Below, in pieces: positions 34,047 to 42,967 of a stretch of DNA of 64,000 nucleotides. Numbering within the stretch: position 1 is the first letter of the stretch; every line of letters starts with the position of its first letter. The stretch is from Azohydromonas lata NBRC 102462 (GTDB taxonomy: Bacteria; Pseudomonadota; Gammaproteobacteria; Burkholderiales; Burkholderiaceae_C). The notes under the pieces were generated by a model. It saw only the letters and a program-made list of their open reading frames with translations, was not told the DNA's origin and did not search any database. Both the position numbers and the translations under genes were made by a program. The stretch covers positions 1-64,000 of the forward strand of contig NZ_BCTC01000025.1 of the NCBI RefSeq assembly GCF_001571085.1, given 5' to 3'.

Positions 34047-35012
34047 TCACCTGACGCCCGCTGCTGCGGGCGTGACGTCGCGCAGAGGCTGAGCCGACAG
34101 CCCCGTTTGCCGTGCATCGAGGGCTTCAAAGACTTCGGCGATCCAGTCGACGAACACGCGCGCCCTGGCGTTCAGGTGACGGTTCTGCGGGTACATCGCG
34201 TACAGCGGCATGTGCGCCTGGCACCAATCCGGCAGGACCTGGACCAGCTCGCCACGGTCCAGGTCAGGCTGGATCTGAAAGCGGAAATTCAGGCCGATGC
34301 CCAGGCCGGCCCGCAGCGCGTTCAGGTGTGCCGTGCTTTCGTTGACCGCGACGCCACCCTCGGTCGGCACCTCGATGACTTCCCCCGCTCGCTCGAAGCG
34401 CAGCGGAAACGATTTGCCTGTCAGCGAAGAAAAGTAGCCGACCAGGCGGTGTCCGGCCAGCAGCTCCGAGGGATGGGCCGGCAGACCGTGGCGCTCCACA
34501 TAGGAGCGGTGGGCACACACCAGCATGTCGAGCTCGCACAGCTTGCGGGCAACGAGTGAGCTTTCGGTCAGAGCCCCGCCGCGGATCACGCAATCGATGC
34601 CCTCGCTGATCATGTCGGCCGGCCGGTCGCTGACGCCCAGGCGCAGCTCGATGTCCGGATAGCGGGCCTGGAAGGCCGGCAGCGCCGGAATCAGGGCCAG
34701 GTTCGCCAATGAAGAGCCGATGTCCACGCGCAGCCGGCCACGAGGCTGTGCACGCGTTCCGCGCGCCATGGCATTCATGTCGTCCAGCTCGCCGAGCAGG
34801 TGCAGCGCTCGCTCGTAGTAAGCCGCGCCTTCCGGCGTGACCGTGGCTTGGCGCGTGGTGCGCTGGATCAGCCTGGTGCCCAGCGCTTCTTCCAGCTCCT
34901 GGATCAATTTGCTCGCCGTCGAGCGGGGCAACCCGAGCTGGTCAGCGGCGCGGCTGAAGCTGCCGGCGTCGGCTATGCGGACGAAAACCCGAATCGCAAG
35001 AAGTTGGTCCAT
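34047..35012 (-). CDS. LysR-type regulator next to an SDR gene
   Basis: A 321-residue LysR protein of the CrgA-like group (M-D-Q-L-L-A-I-R-V-F-V-R-I-A, then G-L-P-R-S-T-A-S-K-L-I-Q-E-L-E). The effector domain is complete. It is divergent from the short-chain dehydrogenase at 35124 with an AT-rich 111-bp spacer, the classic arrangement in which the regulator controls the neighbouring oxidoreductase. The last codons form a GC hairpin (34054-34073) without a T run. Confidence 0.82.
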   Translation of the reverse strand: MDQLLAIRVFVRIADAGSFSRAADQLGLPRSTASKLIQELEEALGTRLIQRTTRQATVTPEGAAYYERALHLLGELDDMNAMARGTRAQPRGRLRVDIGSSLANLALIPALPAFQARYPDIELRLGVSDRPADMISEGIDCVIRGGALTESSLVARKLCELDMLVCAHRSYVERHGLPAHPSELLAGHRLVGYFSSLTGKSFPLRFERAGEVIEVPTEGGVAVNESTAHLNALRAGLGIGLNFRFQIQPDLDRGELVQVLPDWCQAHMPLYAMYPQNRHLNARARVFVDWIAEVFEALDARQTGLSAQPLRDVTPAAAGVR

Positions 35013-35123
35013 GCGCTCTATTGTGCATGCATGTGGATAATAATTTCAGATTTTGCGTATTTGATTCTGTTGGTGGACTGTCTACAGTGCTCCTCATTCG
35101 CTCACTAACCACATGAGGACGTC

Positions 35124-35876
35124 ATGAAGAAGCTCGAAGGAAAAGTCGCTGTCATCACCGGTGGAACCTCCGGCATCGGCTTGGCGACTGCCAGGCTGTT
35201 CCACGCCGAAGGCGCCCAGGTCTTCATCACCGGCCGCCGCCAGGCCGAGCTGGACGCCGCTGTCGCAGCCATTGGCAAGAACGCCGTCGGGGTGCAGGCC
35301 GATTCGGCGAACAATGCCGACCTCGACCGCCTCGTCGAGACGATCCGCGAACGCGCCGGCCGTATCGATAGCCTGTTCGTGAATGCGGGCGGCGGCGGCA
35401 TGCTGCCGCTGGGCCAGATCACCGAAGAGCACTACGCGGACACTTTCGACCGCAACGTCAAGGGCTTGCTGTTCACGGTGCAGAAGGCGCTGCCGCTGCT
35501 GGCCAAGGGCGCTTCCGTCATCCTGCCCGGCTCGACGACCACCATCACCGGTACGGCGGCTTTCAGCGTCTACAGCGCCAGCAAGGCTGCGGTGCGTGCG
35601 CTGGCGCGCAGCTGGATCCTGGACCTGAAGGAGCGCCACATCCGCGTCAACGTGATCAGCCCGGGGCCTGTGCGTACGCCGGGGCTGGTGGAGCTGGCCG
35701 GCAACGATCCTGCCGCCCAGCAAGGCCTGCTCGATCACCTGGCCAGCCAGATTCCGCTTGGGCGCGTGGCGGAGCCGGAGGAAATCTCCAAGGTGGTGCT
35801 CTTCCTGGCATCGGATGACTCCAGCTTCGTCAACGGCGCCGAGCTGTTCGCCGACGGCGGCATGGCGCAGGTGTGA
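35124..35876 (+). CDS. Short-chain dehydrogenase/reductase
   Basis: A 250-residue classical SDR. NAD(P) motif T-G-G-T-S-G-I-G at 13-20, N-A-G-G-G near 90, catalytic Ser near 138, Y-S-A-S-K near 151, and P-G-P-V-R-T-P near 185 are all present. Arginine residues after the second strand (I-T-G-R-R) suggest NADPH preference. It is controlled by, or at least divergent from, the LysR gene at 34047. The physiological substrate is unknown. It is the SDR closest to the iac-like block (3 kb away), which lacks its own iacE, so a contribution there is conceivable but unproven. Confidence 0.87.
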   Translation: MKKLEGKVAVITGGTSGIGLATARLFHAEGAQVFITGRRQAELDAAVAAIGKNAVGVQADSANNADLDRLVETIRERAGRIDSLFVNAGGGGMLPLGQITEEHYADTFDRNVKGLLFTVQKALPLLAKGASVILPGSTTTITGTAAFSVYSASKAAVRALARSWILDLKERHIRVNVISPGPVRTPGLVELAGNDPAAQQGLLDHLASQIPLGRVAEPEEISKVVLFLASDDSSFVNGAELFADGGMAQV

Positions 35877-36051
35877 GCCGAGCCACCGCGGCACAGCGCC
35901 GCGGCTTGTGCCGAAGTGCGCCCACGAAGGACGCCATCTCGCATGGACGGACAAGCGCCCGGCACGCGCAGGCAAGACGGCGCCGGCCTTCCAAGGCACC
36001 TTCCGTGTCGTGGTCCGCATGGACTGCCCGCACCAACACCACGAGGAAGAC

Positions 36052-37014
36052 ATGCCTGCTCCAGCCACACGTGCCTCCCACAGCCGCCATGCGGCAGCCT
36101 CGTTGCTCCTGGCCTGCGCGGCTGCGCCGGCCGCGGCGGCTGAAGCTCCGGCTTGGTTCCCGTCCGAGTGGGGCGTGCAGGACCAGCGCGGCGCGGCCAA
36201 CCGCATCACCCCGGAGCGCACGCTTGCGGCGCTGCGCCTGGCCAAGACCGGGCGCATCCATTCGCTGGCCCAGCCGTTTCGCTCCGACATGCCCATTTGG
36301 GGCGGGCGCTCCTTCCAGCTCACCATCCCGCACGCTGACGAGCCGCCGAGCAAGAACGCGCTGACGGCCAACCTCGACTTCGTTGCTGGCGAGCTGGGAC
36401 AGGTCGGCACGCAGCTCGACGGCCTCGGTCACGTGGGCATCGGCGACCTCTACTACAACGGCAACGACCGGCGCGAGTTCGTGCGGCGCAACGGGCTGCA
36501 GCGCCTGGGGATTGAGCACGCGGGCCCTTTCGTCACGCGTGGCGTGCTGGTCGACGTGGCGGCCTACAAGGGCGTGCAGCGGCTGCCGCCCGGCTACGAG
36601 GTCACGGCGGCCGACCTGCAGGGCGCGCTGGCACGCCAGAAGCTCAGCTTGCGCGAAGGCGACACGTTGCTGCTGCGCACCGGATGGGCACAGCTGTGGA
36701 AGAGCGACCCGGCCGCCTACACCGGCAACGCGCCCGGCTGGGGGCCGCAGGCCTGCGAGTGGATCGTGCGCCAGAAGCCCGCGGCCACCGGCTGCGACAC
36801 CTACGGCTGCGATGTCGTCCCCAACCCGCACGACGCCGCGGTGCTGTGGCCCTGCCACCAGATCATGGGCACCCAGGCCGGCATCTACAACATCGAGAAC
36901 CTCGATCTTGAAGCCCTGGCCGCGGACGGCGCGCACGAGTTCCTGTTCGTCATGACGCCGCTGCCGCTGGTGGGCGCCTCGGGCTCGCCGGTGGCGCCCA
37001 TCGCCATCCGCTGA
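36052..37014 (+). CDS. Exported cyclase-family (KynB-like fold) hydrolase
   Basis: A 320-residue protein with a signal peptide (about residues 1-30, cleavage near A-A-A-E-A) and a putative cyclase domain (PF04199-type). The metal-binding region reads V-G-T-Q-L-D-G-L-G-H-V-G near residue 120, the variant typical of the long cyclase-family members; short kynurenine formamidases have H-x-G-T-H-x-D. L-L-R-T-G-W and the C-terminal N-I-E-N-L-D-L follow. It probably hydrolyses an amide, ester or lactone in the periplasm. GAGGAAGA precedes the ATG. It lies 175 bp after the SDR and before the hydroquinone regulator. Confidence 0.75.
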   Translation: MPAPATRASHSRHAAASLLLACAAAPAAAAEAPAWFPSEWGVQDQRGAANRITPERTLAALRLAKTGRIHSLAQPFRSDMPIWGGRSFQLTIPHADEPPSKNALTANLDFVAGELGQVGTQLDGLGHVGIGDLYYNGNDRREFVRRNGLQRLGIEHAGPFVTRGVLVDVAAYKGVQRLPPGYEVTAADLQGALARQKLSLREGDTLLLRTGWAQLWKSDPAAYTGNAPGWGPQACEWIVRQKPAATGCDTYGCDVVPNPHDAAVLWPCHQIMGTQAGIYNIENLDLEALAADGAHEFLFVMTPLPLVGASGSPVAPIAIR

Positions 37015-37037
37015 AGAACGGGGTAGCGGCGCGCCGT

Positions 37038-38012
37038 TCAGCCCCCGCGCTGCACGGCAGCGCCGCACCTGCGCCGGTATTCGCTGGGCGAGCATCCGTA
37101 GCGTTGCTGGAAGGTCCGGCTGAAATGCGCCGCGTCGCTGAAGCCGTGATCGAAAGCGACTTGCGTGAGCATGCGGTGCGAGGCGGCCGGATCGCGCAGC
37201 ACCCGCTCGCAGGCGGCCAGCCGCTGCTGCCAGATCCAGCGCGAGGCCGTGCAGCCCTGCGTCCGGAACAGCTGGTGCAGGCTGCGCAGCGACACGCCGG
37301 CCGCCTGGGCGAGGTCACCCAAAGTCAGCGACGGGTCGTGCAGCCGCTTCATGGCCTGAAGCTTCACGCGCTCGAACCGTGGACAGCTCGAGGGTGCCGC
37401 TTCGCCGCGCAACTCCCGCAGGCCCGCCGTGACGACGTCCAGCAGGGCGCTGGCCAGATCCTCCGCGGTGCCGGCCTGTGTCGCCGACAGGTCCTCGCCG
37501 AGCGCCATGAGCATGGGCTGCAGCAGCCGGCCGGGCAGCGTGTCGGCCGGGGCGGCCCGGGCCACCAGCCCATCACAGCCGCCCAGTCGCGCCAGCAGCT
37601 CGCGCCTGGGAATGCGCAGCACCACCTGCCGGTAGTCGGCGTCGTAGGCCAGCTCGTAGGGGCGGCGCGTGTCGTAGATGGCGAACTCGCCCGGCGCCAG
37701 CCAGGTCTCGCGGCCCGCCTGGCGCACCGCGCCACGGCCGGCAAGCTGCAGGTTGAGCAGGAAAAACTCCTCGGCACCGCGCGCGGCCTGGCGCTGCGAG
37801 CGCGTCACGCGCTTGCTGCCGTGCCCGCTGGAGCAAAAACGCGTGAGCGACAGCGCGGCCAGGTCGCGATTGAGCATGGCGGCATCGAAGCCCGCGGGCT
37901 CCGCAATCTTGAAGGCCGACTCCACGAAGCGGTCGGACACCGCCTGCGTCCAACCGGCCACCCGCTGGTGTGGAGGTAACGACAAGGTGGCGAAACCGTG
38001 CGCGTGTGCCAT
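37038..38012 (-). CDS. AraC-family activator of the hydroquinone cluster
   Basis: A 324-residue AraC/XylS regulator. The N-terminal AraC-binding-like domain (L-P-P-H-Q-R-V-A-G-W near the start, as in FeaR-type activators) is followed by a C-terminal double helix-turn-helix (about 225-318) with L-A-Q-A-A-G-V-S-L-R-S-L-H-Q-L-F and V-A-F-D-H-G-F-S-D-A-A-H-F-S-R-T-F. The ATG at 38012 has GGAG seven bases ahead and is preferred to the one at 38072. It is divergent from the dioxygenase genes, with a perfect 9-bp inverted repeat between them. Confidence 0.83.
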   Translation of the reverse strand: MAHAHGFATLSLPPHQRVAGWTQAVSDRFVESAFKIAEPAGFDAAMLNRDLAALSLTRFCSSGHGSKRVTRSQRQAARGAEEFFLLNLQLAGRGAVRQAGRETWLAPGEFAIYDTRRPYELAYDADYRQVVLRIPRRELLARLGGCDGLVARAAPADTLPGRLLQPMLMALGEDLSATQAGTAEDLASALLDVVTAGLRELRGEAAPSSCPRFERVKLQAMKRLHDPSLTLGDLAQAAGVSLRSLHQLFRTQGCTASRWIWQQRLAACERVLRDPAASHRMLTQVAFDHGFSDAAHFSRTFQQRYGCSPSEYRRRCGAAVQRGG

Positions 38013-38144
38013 GAGCTGCTCCAGGCCAGGAAGCGGCGATTGTGCGTGGCTCGCGTGCTTGGCGCGAGCCATCGGTCCAGCCGTGCGGGCCTACACGGGA
38101 TCAACCCGCTCAGTTCCTGACAGGCTCTAGGGAAGACCCTCGCC

Positions 38145-38167
38145 ATTGTTTGGAAACTCCAAACAAT
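38145..38167. promoter_or_regulatory. Perfect inverted repeat before the hydroquinone dioxygenase genes
   Basis: ATTGTTTGG-N5-CCAAACAAT, an AT-rich dyad in GC-rich surroundings, lies 95 bp before the dioxygenase small subunit and 133 bp from the divergent AraC start. No T run follows, so an operator is more likely than a terminator. Confidence 0.6.
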
Positions 38168-38261
38168 CCAGTCGCGTCGCGCTGTCTACCGCCAGGGCAG
38201 GGCGCTTCCTAGACTTCGCTCCACTGATTCACCGGACCGCCAGCGTCCACAGGAGCGAGAC

Positions 38262-38771
38262 ATGAGCGCAGTCGAATACCAGACCCGTTTCGGGTCGCTG
38301 TCGAATTACGAGAAGGGCGGCGTGCAGGCCATCGCCGACGACGTGCGGCACTACGCCTTCTCCAACTGCTTCGACATCGCGGCCCACAGCAAGCCCTACG
38401 AGCGGGTGGTGTTCGGCCAGAACCAGGTCTACGTGCTGGAGTGCCTGCGCGCCGAAGGGAGCTCCCCCTGGTACACCTGCGCGCACGACGAGTTCGCCCT
38501 GGTGATGGACGGCGACGTCGAGGTGCACCTCGTCAAGCTCGAAGCGGCGCAGACGGTACCGGACCCGGACAAGAACGGCGCCGTGCAGGTCGAGGGCCCG
38601 CCGCGCGGCGCCCGCATGGGCTGGATGCGCCTGCAGCGCGGCCACCAGGCGCTGCTGCCCAGGAACACGGCCTACCAGTTGCGCAGCGCCACGCCGGGCG
38701 TGGTGGTGCTGCAGACCTGCAAGGGCGATCTCAGCATCGAGCGCTGGGCCGAGATCTGCCAGACCGCCTGA
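38262..38771 (+). CDS. hapC: Hydroquinone 1,2-dioxygenase small subunit
   Basis: A 169-residue cupin-like protein matching the small subunit of two-component hydroquinone dioxygenases (HapC of 4-hydroxyacetophenone degraders, HqdA, PnpC-type). The size (about 18-19 kDa), the central H-D-E-F-A-L-V-M-D-G-D-V-E-V-H cupin motif and linkage to a 336-residue large subunit all agree. The complex is an Fe(II) enzyme that cleaves hydroquinone to 4-hydroxymuconic semialdehyde. AGGAG precedes the ATG. It is the first gene of the cluster. Confidence 0.83.
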   Translation: MSAVEYQTRFGSLSNYEKGGVQAIADDVRHYAFSNCFDIAAHSKPYERVVFGQNQVYVLECLRAEGSSPWYTCAHDEFALVMDGDVEVHLVKLEAAQTVPDPDKNGAVQVEGPPRGARMGWMRLQRGHQALLPRNTAYQLRSATPGVVVLQTCKGDLSIERWAEICQTA

Positions 38772-38799
38772 AGCCTTGCAACACGCCGGAGACCTTGAC

Positions 38800-39810
38800 A
38801 TGAACGCAGCAGCCACCGCCCTTGCCCAGCCCGCGTCCGCGACGTCGGACCTCACCTGCGGCTACCAGCGCTTCGCGCTGGGCGGCTTCACCTTCCGCCG
38901 CGACGAATACTTCGCCCACGTCGGCTGGACCGCCCGCGACGGCAGGCCCATGAGCCACACCATGGACGCGGGCAACTTCCTGCGTGCGCTCATGCGCGAC
39001 GTGGCCTGGGGCTTCTTCTACGGCACCGTCAGCTTCGACGACGTGGTGGGCACGCACAACCACTACAAGACCGTTGACCTCTTCGCCGGCAGCTTCAACG
39101 GGACGATGAAGGAAGCGGGCGTGGACCGGCTGGAGAACTTCGCCACGGACGAGATACGCGCCACCTTCGAGGCCATGCTCGACGACTGGACCAACGAGCG
39201 CTTCGACCCCTTCTCCGCCCCGCAGGAAACCGGCTCGCCCTACGGCCGCAAGCAGGGCAACAACCGCGCCAAGATCACGCGGGCCCGCGAGCTGGCCAAG
39301 CGCTGCGTGGGCCTCAAGGGCGACCTCGATCTGCGCAGCGACGAGCGCGGGGCCCCGGTGAACCGCGCCTTCGCCGATGTGCCGCAGGAGCAGCCGGAGC
39401 TGCACCCCGAGCCGGGCTTCGAGGACGAGGTGCACGCCTTCAACCTGTTCGGCTTCCTGAGCCGCTCGCAGGTGACGTGGAACCCGAGCTTCACCTCGGT
39501 CGTCAAGCACAGCTACATGTGCCCGACCACCGAAGAGCACATCCTGCCCATCCTGCACGGCAACGACCGCGTGGAGTGGTTCTTCCAGATGTGCGACGAG
39601 ATCCACTGGGACTGTGCCGACAAGGACACCGGCAAGCCCCTGGCCCGCGTGATCATGAAGGCCGGCGACATGGCGGCCATGCCCGCCTACTGCCGCCACC
39701 AGGGCTACAGCCCCAAGCGCTCGATGCTGCTGGTGTGGGAGAACGGCTCGCCCTCGCTGGTGTACGAGATCCAGAAGGGCGAGAGCCCGGAGATCCCCGT
39801 CCAGTTCTGA
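38800..39810 (+). CDS. hapD: Hydroquinone 1,2-dioxygenase large subunit
   Basis: A 336-residue protein matching HapD/HqdB, the large (about 38 kDa) subunit of hydroquinone dioxygenase. The family pattern includes M-S-H-T-M-D-A-G-N-F-L-R-A near residue 48, the T-E-E-H-I-L-P-I-L-H-G-N-D-R-V-E-W-F segment near 245, and Y-C-R-H-Q-G-Y near 298, where the iron ligands of characterised enzymes lie. The ATG at 38800 has GGAGA about eight bases ahead. It starts 28 bp after the small subunit. The product would feed the semialdehyde dehydrogenase at 43.5 kb. Confidence 0.83.
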   Translation: MNAAATALAQPASATSDLTCGYQRFALGGFTFRRDEYFAHVGWTARDGRPMSHTMDAGNFLRALMRDVAWGFFYGTVSFDDVVGTHNHYKTVDLFAGSFNGTMKEAGVDRLENFATDEIRATFEAMLDDWTNERFDPFSAPQETGSPYGRKQGNNRAKITRARELAKRCVGLKGDLDLRSDERGAPVNRAFADVPQEQPELHPEPGFEDEVHAFNLFGFLSRSQVTWNPSFTSVVKHSYMCPTTEEHILPILHGNDRVEWFFQMCDEIHWDCADKDTGKPLARVIMKAGDMAAMPAYCRHQGYSPKRSMLLVWENGSPSLVYEIQKGESPEIPVQF

Positions 39811-39922
39811 GCTGACGCCCGCCGCCTGAGCGCGGCACCCCAAGCCTGGCGCCGGCCACCGCGCGCCCCGAGCGGCGCGCGGTGAAGGGCGCAGCCTTGC
39901 CCAACGATTTCGCAGAGGCACG

Positions 39923-40831
39923 ATGAAGACGTTTCCATCCCGCGCCGGCTCGGTGCTGCTGGCCACGGGCTGCATGGCCGCGGCCGGCAGCGCATGCGCA
40001 GGCGGCATTCCCTTCGCCGGCAACCGGCCGCAGAGCTTCGAGTTCCCGCTGGACTACGACCAGCCCTACAACTCGGTCGGCCAGTTCGTCCAGTACACCA
40101 GCGACCAGCGCGTGTTCGATGCCGGCGGCAACAAGGTGGACGGCAACGGTGGCCACACCTTCGTGGGCCTGACCTCGCTGCTGCACTACTGGAAGCTCGA
40201 CGGCCTGCCGCAGGTGGGCTGGGTGGGCTCGGTGACGATTCCGGAAGTGCGCGCCCAAGGCCGCGGCTTTTCCGCCAGCGGCATCGGCGACCCGCTGGTC
40301 GGCGGCCTGGCCTTCGTCAAGCCCACGCCCACCAGCACGCTGGGGCTGCAGGCCCTGGTGCAGGTGCCCATAGGCGCCAAGGAGGTCACCTCCGACACCT
40401 GGGCGCTGTGGCCGTCGGTCTTCTACAACGCCTGGTTCGGCGACCGCCTGAACCTGGACGTGCTGGTGGGCGGCGTGCTGCGCGGCACCACGCACCGCAC
40501 CGGCGCCAACGACGTGGATGCCGGCAACACCCTGCACGCCAACGTGCGCCTGGGCTACGGGCTGGAACCCGTGCGCTACGACCGCGGCGTGCACACCATC
40601 CCATTCGTCGGCCTGGACTTCCAGAAGACCCGCCGCGCCTACGACAAGGAGACCGGGTTGGTGTTGCCCAACTCCGACAGCCGCGAGACCGCGGCCAGCG
40701 TGGGCGTGCTGTTCCAGATCCAGCGCGCCAAGACCTACGACCAGTTCGAGATCCATTACGCCAAGGGCGTGAACGGCCGCAACACGTCCGTGACCAACGG
40801 GGTTTTCCTTCAGTACTGGCATTACTTCTGA
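39923..40831 (+). CDS. Outer-membrane channel of the phenol-degradation (SphA/meta-pathway) family
   Basis: A 302-residue beta-barrel protein. The signal peptide ends near residue 26 (A-C-A-G-G), and the mature part has alternating hydrophobic strands, G-I-G-D-P-L-V-G and Q-V-P-I-G segments typical of the PF13557 'MetA-pathway phenol degradation' family, and a C-terminal Y-W-H-Y-F with the barrel-assembly Phe. These channels are linked to aromatic catabolism operons. Here it sits between the ring-cleaving dioxygenase and a Tat-exported flavoprotein, 11 bp before the latter. Confidence 0.8.
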   Translation: MKTFPSRAGSVLLATGCMAAAGSACAGGIPFAGNRPQSFEFPLDYDQPYNSVGQFVQYTSDQRVFDAGGNKVDGNGGHTFVGLTSLLHYWKLDGLPQVGWVGSVTIPEVRAQGRGFSASGIGDPLVGGLAFVKPTPTSTLGLQALVQVPIGAKEVTSDTWALWPSVFYNAWFGDRLNLDVLVGGVLRGTTHRTGANDVDAGNTLHANVRLGYGLEPVRYDRGVHTIPFVGLDFQKTRRAYDKETGLVLPNSDSRETAASVGVLFQIQRAKTYDQFEIHYAKGVNGRNTSVTNGVFLQYWHYF

Positions 40832-40842
40832 CAGGAGACAGC

Positions 40843-42585
40843 ATGAGCACTTCCCACCACGGCGGCCCGGCCGAGCCCTCGCGCCGCCACTTCATTCGCA
40901 GCGCCGGCGCGGGCACCGCGGCCGTCGCCGCCACGGCCCTGGGCGTGGCCGGCACCTCCGCTGCGGCCGCAACCGCCTTCGATGCCGAGTACGACCTGGT
41001 CGTGTGCGGCAGCGGCTGCGGCGGCCTGGCCACGGCGCTGTTCGCCAAGTGGCAAGGCGCCAGCTCGGTGATCCTGGAGAAGGCCGGCAGCATTGGCGGC
41101 ACCACCAGCAAGGCCGCGTTCTGGTACTGGGTGCCCAACAACGAGGCCATGCGCAAGGCCGGCATGGCCGACCCCAAGCCGGACTTCCTGAAGTACGTGG
41201 CCCGGCTGAGCAACCCGCAGGGCTACGACCCGCGCGCGCCGCGCTACGGCCTCTCGCAGTGGGAGTACGACATGTGCGAGGCCATCTACGACAGCGCCTC
41301 GCCCGCGGCGGAGCTGCTGGCGGCCAAGGGCGCGCTGCCCTACAGGCATGTGGCGGACGTGCCCGACTATTTCGCGGAACTGCCGGAAAACAAGGCGCCC
41401 AAGGGGAGGGTGCTGGTGCCGGCCGAGGCCAGCCCAAGCATGTCCGATGGCGGGCGCGTGGCCATACGCATGATGTCGGCCAAGGCGCGGCAGGAGGGCA
41501 TTCCCATACGCACCGGGCAGCAGGTGACGCGCATCTTGCGCAACGCCGAGGGCCGCGTCGTCGGCGTCGAGGCGCAGGACGAGCTGGGCAAGGTCACGCG
41601 CTTTGGTGCACGCAAGGCCGTGGTGTTTGCCACGGGTGGTTTCACGCACAACCCGGAGCTGCGGCGCAATTTTCTCAGCGGTCCCATCTTCGGCGGCTGC
41701 GCCGCGCCCAGCAACGAGGGCGACTTCGTCGCGCTGTCCTCGCCGCTGGGCGTGCAGTTGCGCAACATGAACCATGCGTGGATGTGCCCCATCCCGCTGG
41801 AGAAGGCCGTGGCGCGGGACGGCTCCATCTCCGGCATGTTCTCGGTGGCCGGCGACTCCATGCTGTGGGTCAACAAGTACGGGCGCCGCAACGTCAACGA
41901 GAAGCTGCAGTACAACGAGCTGGCCCACAGCTTCCACGCCTGGGACGGCGCCAAGGCCGAGTTCCCGGACCTGGTGCGCATCGCCCTCTGGGACCAGCGC
42001 TCGCAGCAGCACTCGGCCAGCCCCGAGTACGGGCGCCTGATCGTGCCGCCGGGCACGGATGACAGGCACGTCATCAAGGCGGCGGACCTGCCCGCGCTGG
42101 CCCGCGCCATCGACGAGCGGCTTGCGAAGTACGTCGGCGTCACCGGCGGCGTGCGGCTGGCGCCGGACTTCCTGGCGCAACTGCAGGCCTCGATCGCCCG
42201 CTACAACGAGCTGGCCAAGGCCGGCAAGGACGTGGACCAGCACCGCGGCGAGCGCGTGGTCGAGCAGCTCTTCAACGGCGACGTGAAGGACGAGCCCGGC
42301 CGCGCCAACCCCACGCTGTGGCCGCTGGCCGACACCGGCCCCTACTACGCCGCGCTGGTGGTGCCCGGCGCGCTGGACACCAAGGGCGGCCCAAAGACCG
42401 ACACCCAGGGCCGCGTGCTCGATGCCGCCGACAAGCCCGTGCCCGGCCTCTACGGCGTGGGCAACTGCGTGGCCTCGGCCTCGGGGCGGGCGTATTGGGC
42501 CGGGGGCGCGACGCTGGGGCCCATCATCGCCTTCGCCTACCGCGCCGGCCGTGCCGCCGCCGCCGAGCCCGGGAGCGCCGCATGA
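40843..42585 (+). CDS. Tat-exported FAD-dependent dehydrogenase (fumarate-reductase/KSTD superfamily)
   Basis: A 580-residue flavoprotein. The twin-arginine signal S-R-R-H-F-I-R-S-A-G is at residues 13-22 with a hydrophobic stretch to about 46. The FAD domain follows: Y-D-L-V-V-C-G-S-G-C-G-G-L near 48, E-K-A-G-S-I-G-G-T-T near 80, F-A-T-G-G-F near 265, and C-terminal G-L-Y-G-V-G-N-C-V-A-S and G-A-T-L-G-P-I. The gene overlaps that of a c-type cytochrome by four bases, so the pair probably forms a periplasmic flavocytochrome-like dehydrogenase sending electrons to the respiratory chain. The substrate is unknown; neighbours suggest a hydroquinone precursor. AGGAGA precedes the ATG. Confidence 0.82.
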   Translation: MSTSHHGGPAEPSRRHFIRSAGAGTAAVAATALGVAGTSAAAATAFDAEYDLVVCGSGCGGLATALFAKWQGASSVILEKAGSIGGTTSKAAFWYWVPNNEAMRKAGMADPKPDFLKYVARLSNPQGYDPRAPRYGLSQWEYDMCEAIYDSASPAAELLAAKGALPYRHVADVPDYFAELPENKAPKGRVLVPAEASPSMSDGGRVAIRMMSAKARQEGIPIRTGQQVTRILRNAEGRVVGVEAQDELGKVTRFGARKAVVFATGGFTHNPELRRNFLSGPIFGGCAAPSNEGDFVALSSPLGVQLRNMNHAWMCPIPLEKAVARDGSISGMFSVAGDSMLWVNKYGRRNVNEKLQYNELAHSFHAWDGAKAEFPDLVRIALWDQRSQQHSASPEYGRLIVPPGTDDRHVIKAADLPALARAIDERLAKYVGVTGGVRLAPDFLAQLQASIARYNELAKAGKDVDQHRGERVVEQLFNGDVKDEPGRANPTLWPLADTGPYYAALVVPGALDTKGGPKTDTQGRVLDAADKPVPGLYGVGNCVASASGRAYWAGGATLGPIIAFAYRAGRAAAAEPGSAA

Positions 42586-42953
42586 AGGCCGCGCTGCTGA
42601 GTGCCCTGGGCACCCTGCTGCTGGCCGCCGCGCCGGCCTGGGCCGACGCCCAGCTCGGCGAGCGCCTGGCGCGCGCGAGCTGCGCCCAGTGCCACAACTT
42701 CGCCAAGGCCGAAGGCCATGGCGTGGGCCCCAACCTGTTCGGCCTGCTGGGCCGCCCGGCGGGCGTGGCGCCGGGCTTCGAATTTTCCAAGCCGCACGCC
42801 GACGCGCTCAAGGGCAAGACCTGGGACGCCGCGCTGCTCGATCGCTGGCTCACCGACACGCAAAGCGTCGCGCCGGGCAGCGGGATGGTCTATTTCCAGG
42901 ACGACCCCGCCAAGCGCGCCGCGCTCATCGAGTACCTGCAAACGCTCAAGTGA
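42582..42953 (+). CDS. Periplasmic c-type cytochrome
   Basis: A 123-residue monoheme cytochrome c. The signal peptide ends at A-W-A-D-A (about residue 22). The heme motif C-A-Q-C-H has Cys34, Cys37 and His38, then G-V-G-P-N-L-F-G-L-L-G-R-P, and the distal Met is probably in G-S-G-M-V-Y-F near residue 100. It resembles class I cytochrome c2/c550. Its start overlaps the flavoprotein stop (ATGA), pointing to coupled translation and a shared complex. Confidence 0.87.
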   Translation: MKAALLSALGTLLLAAAPAWADAQLGERLARASCAQCHNFAKAEGHGVGPNLFGLLGRPAGVAPGFEFSKPHADALKGKTWDAALLDRWLTDTQSVAPGSGMVYFQDDPAKRAALIEYLQTLK

Positions 42954-42967
42954 GCAAAGGAACCGCC

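Noticed and set aside
34054-34073. ACGCCCGC hairpin at the end of the LysR gene
   Set aside because: It is inside the coding sequence and lacks a T run on the transcribed side; it could slow polymerase but cannot be called a terminator.
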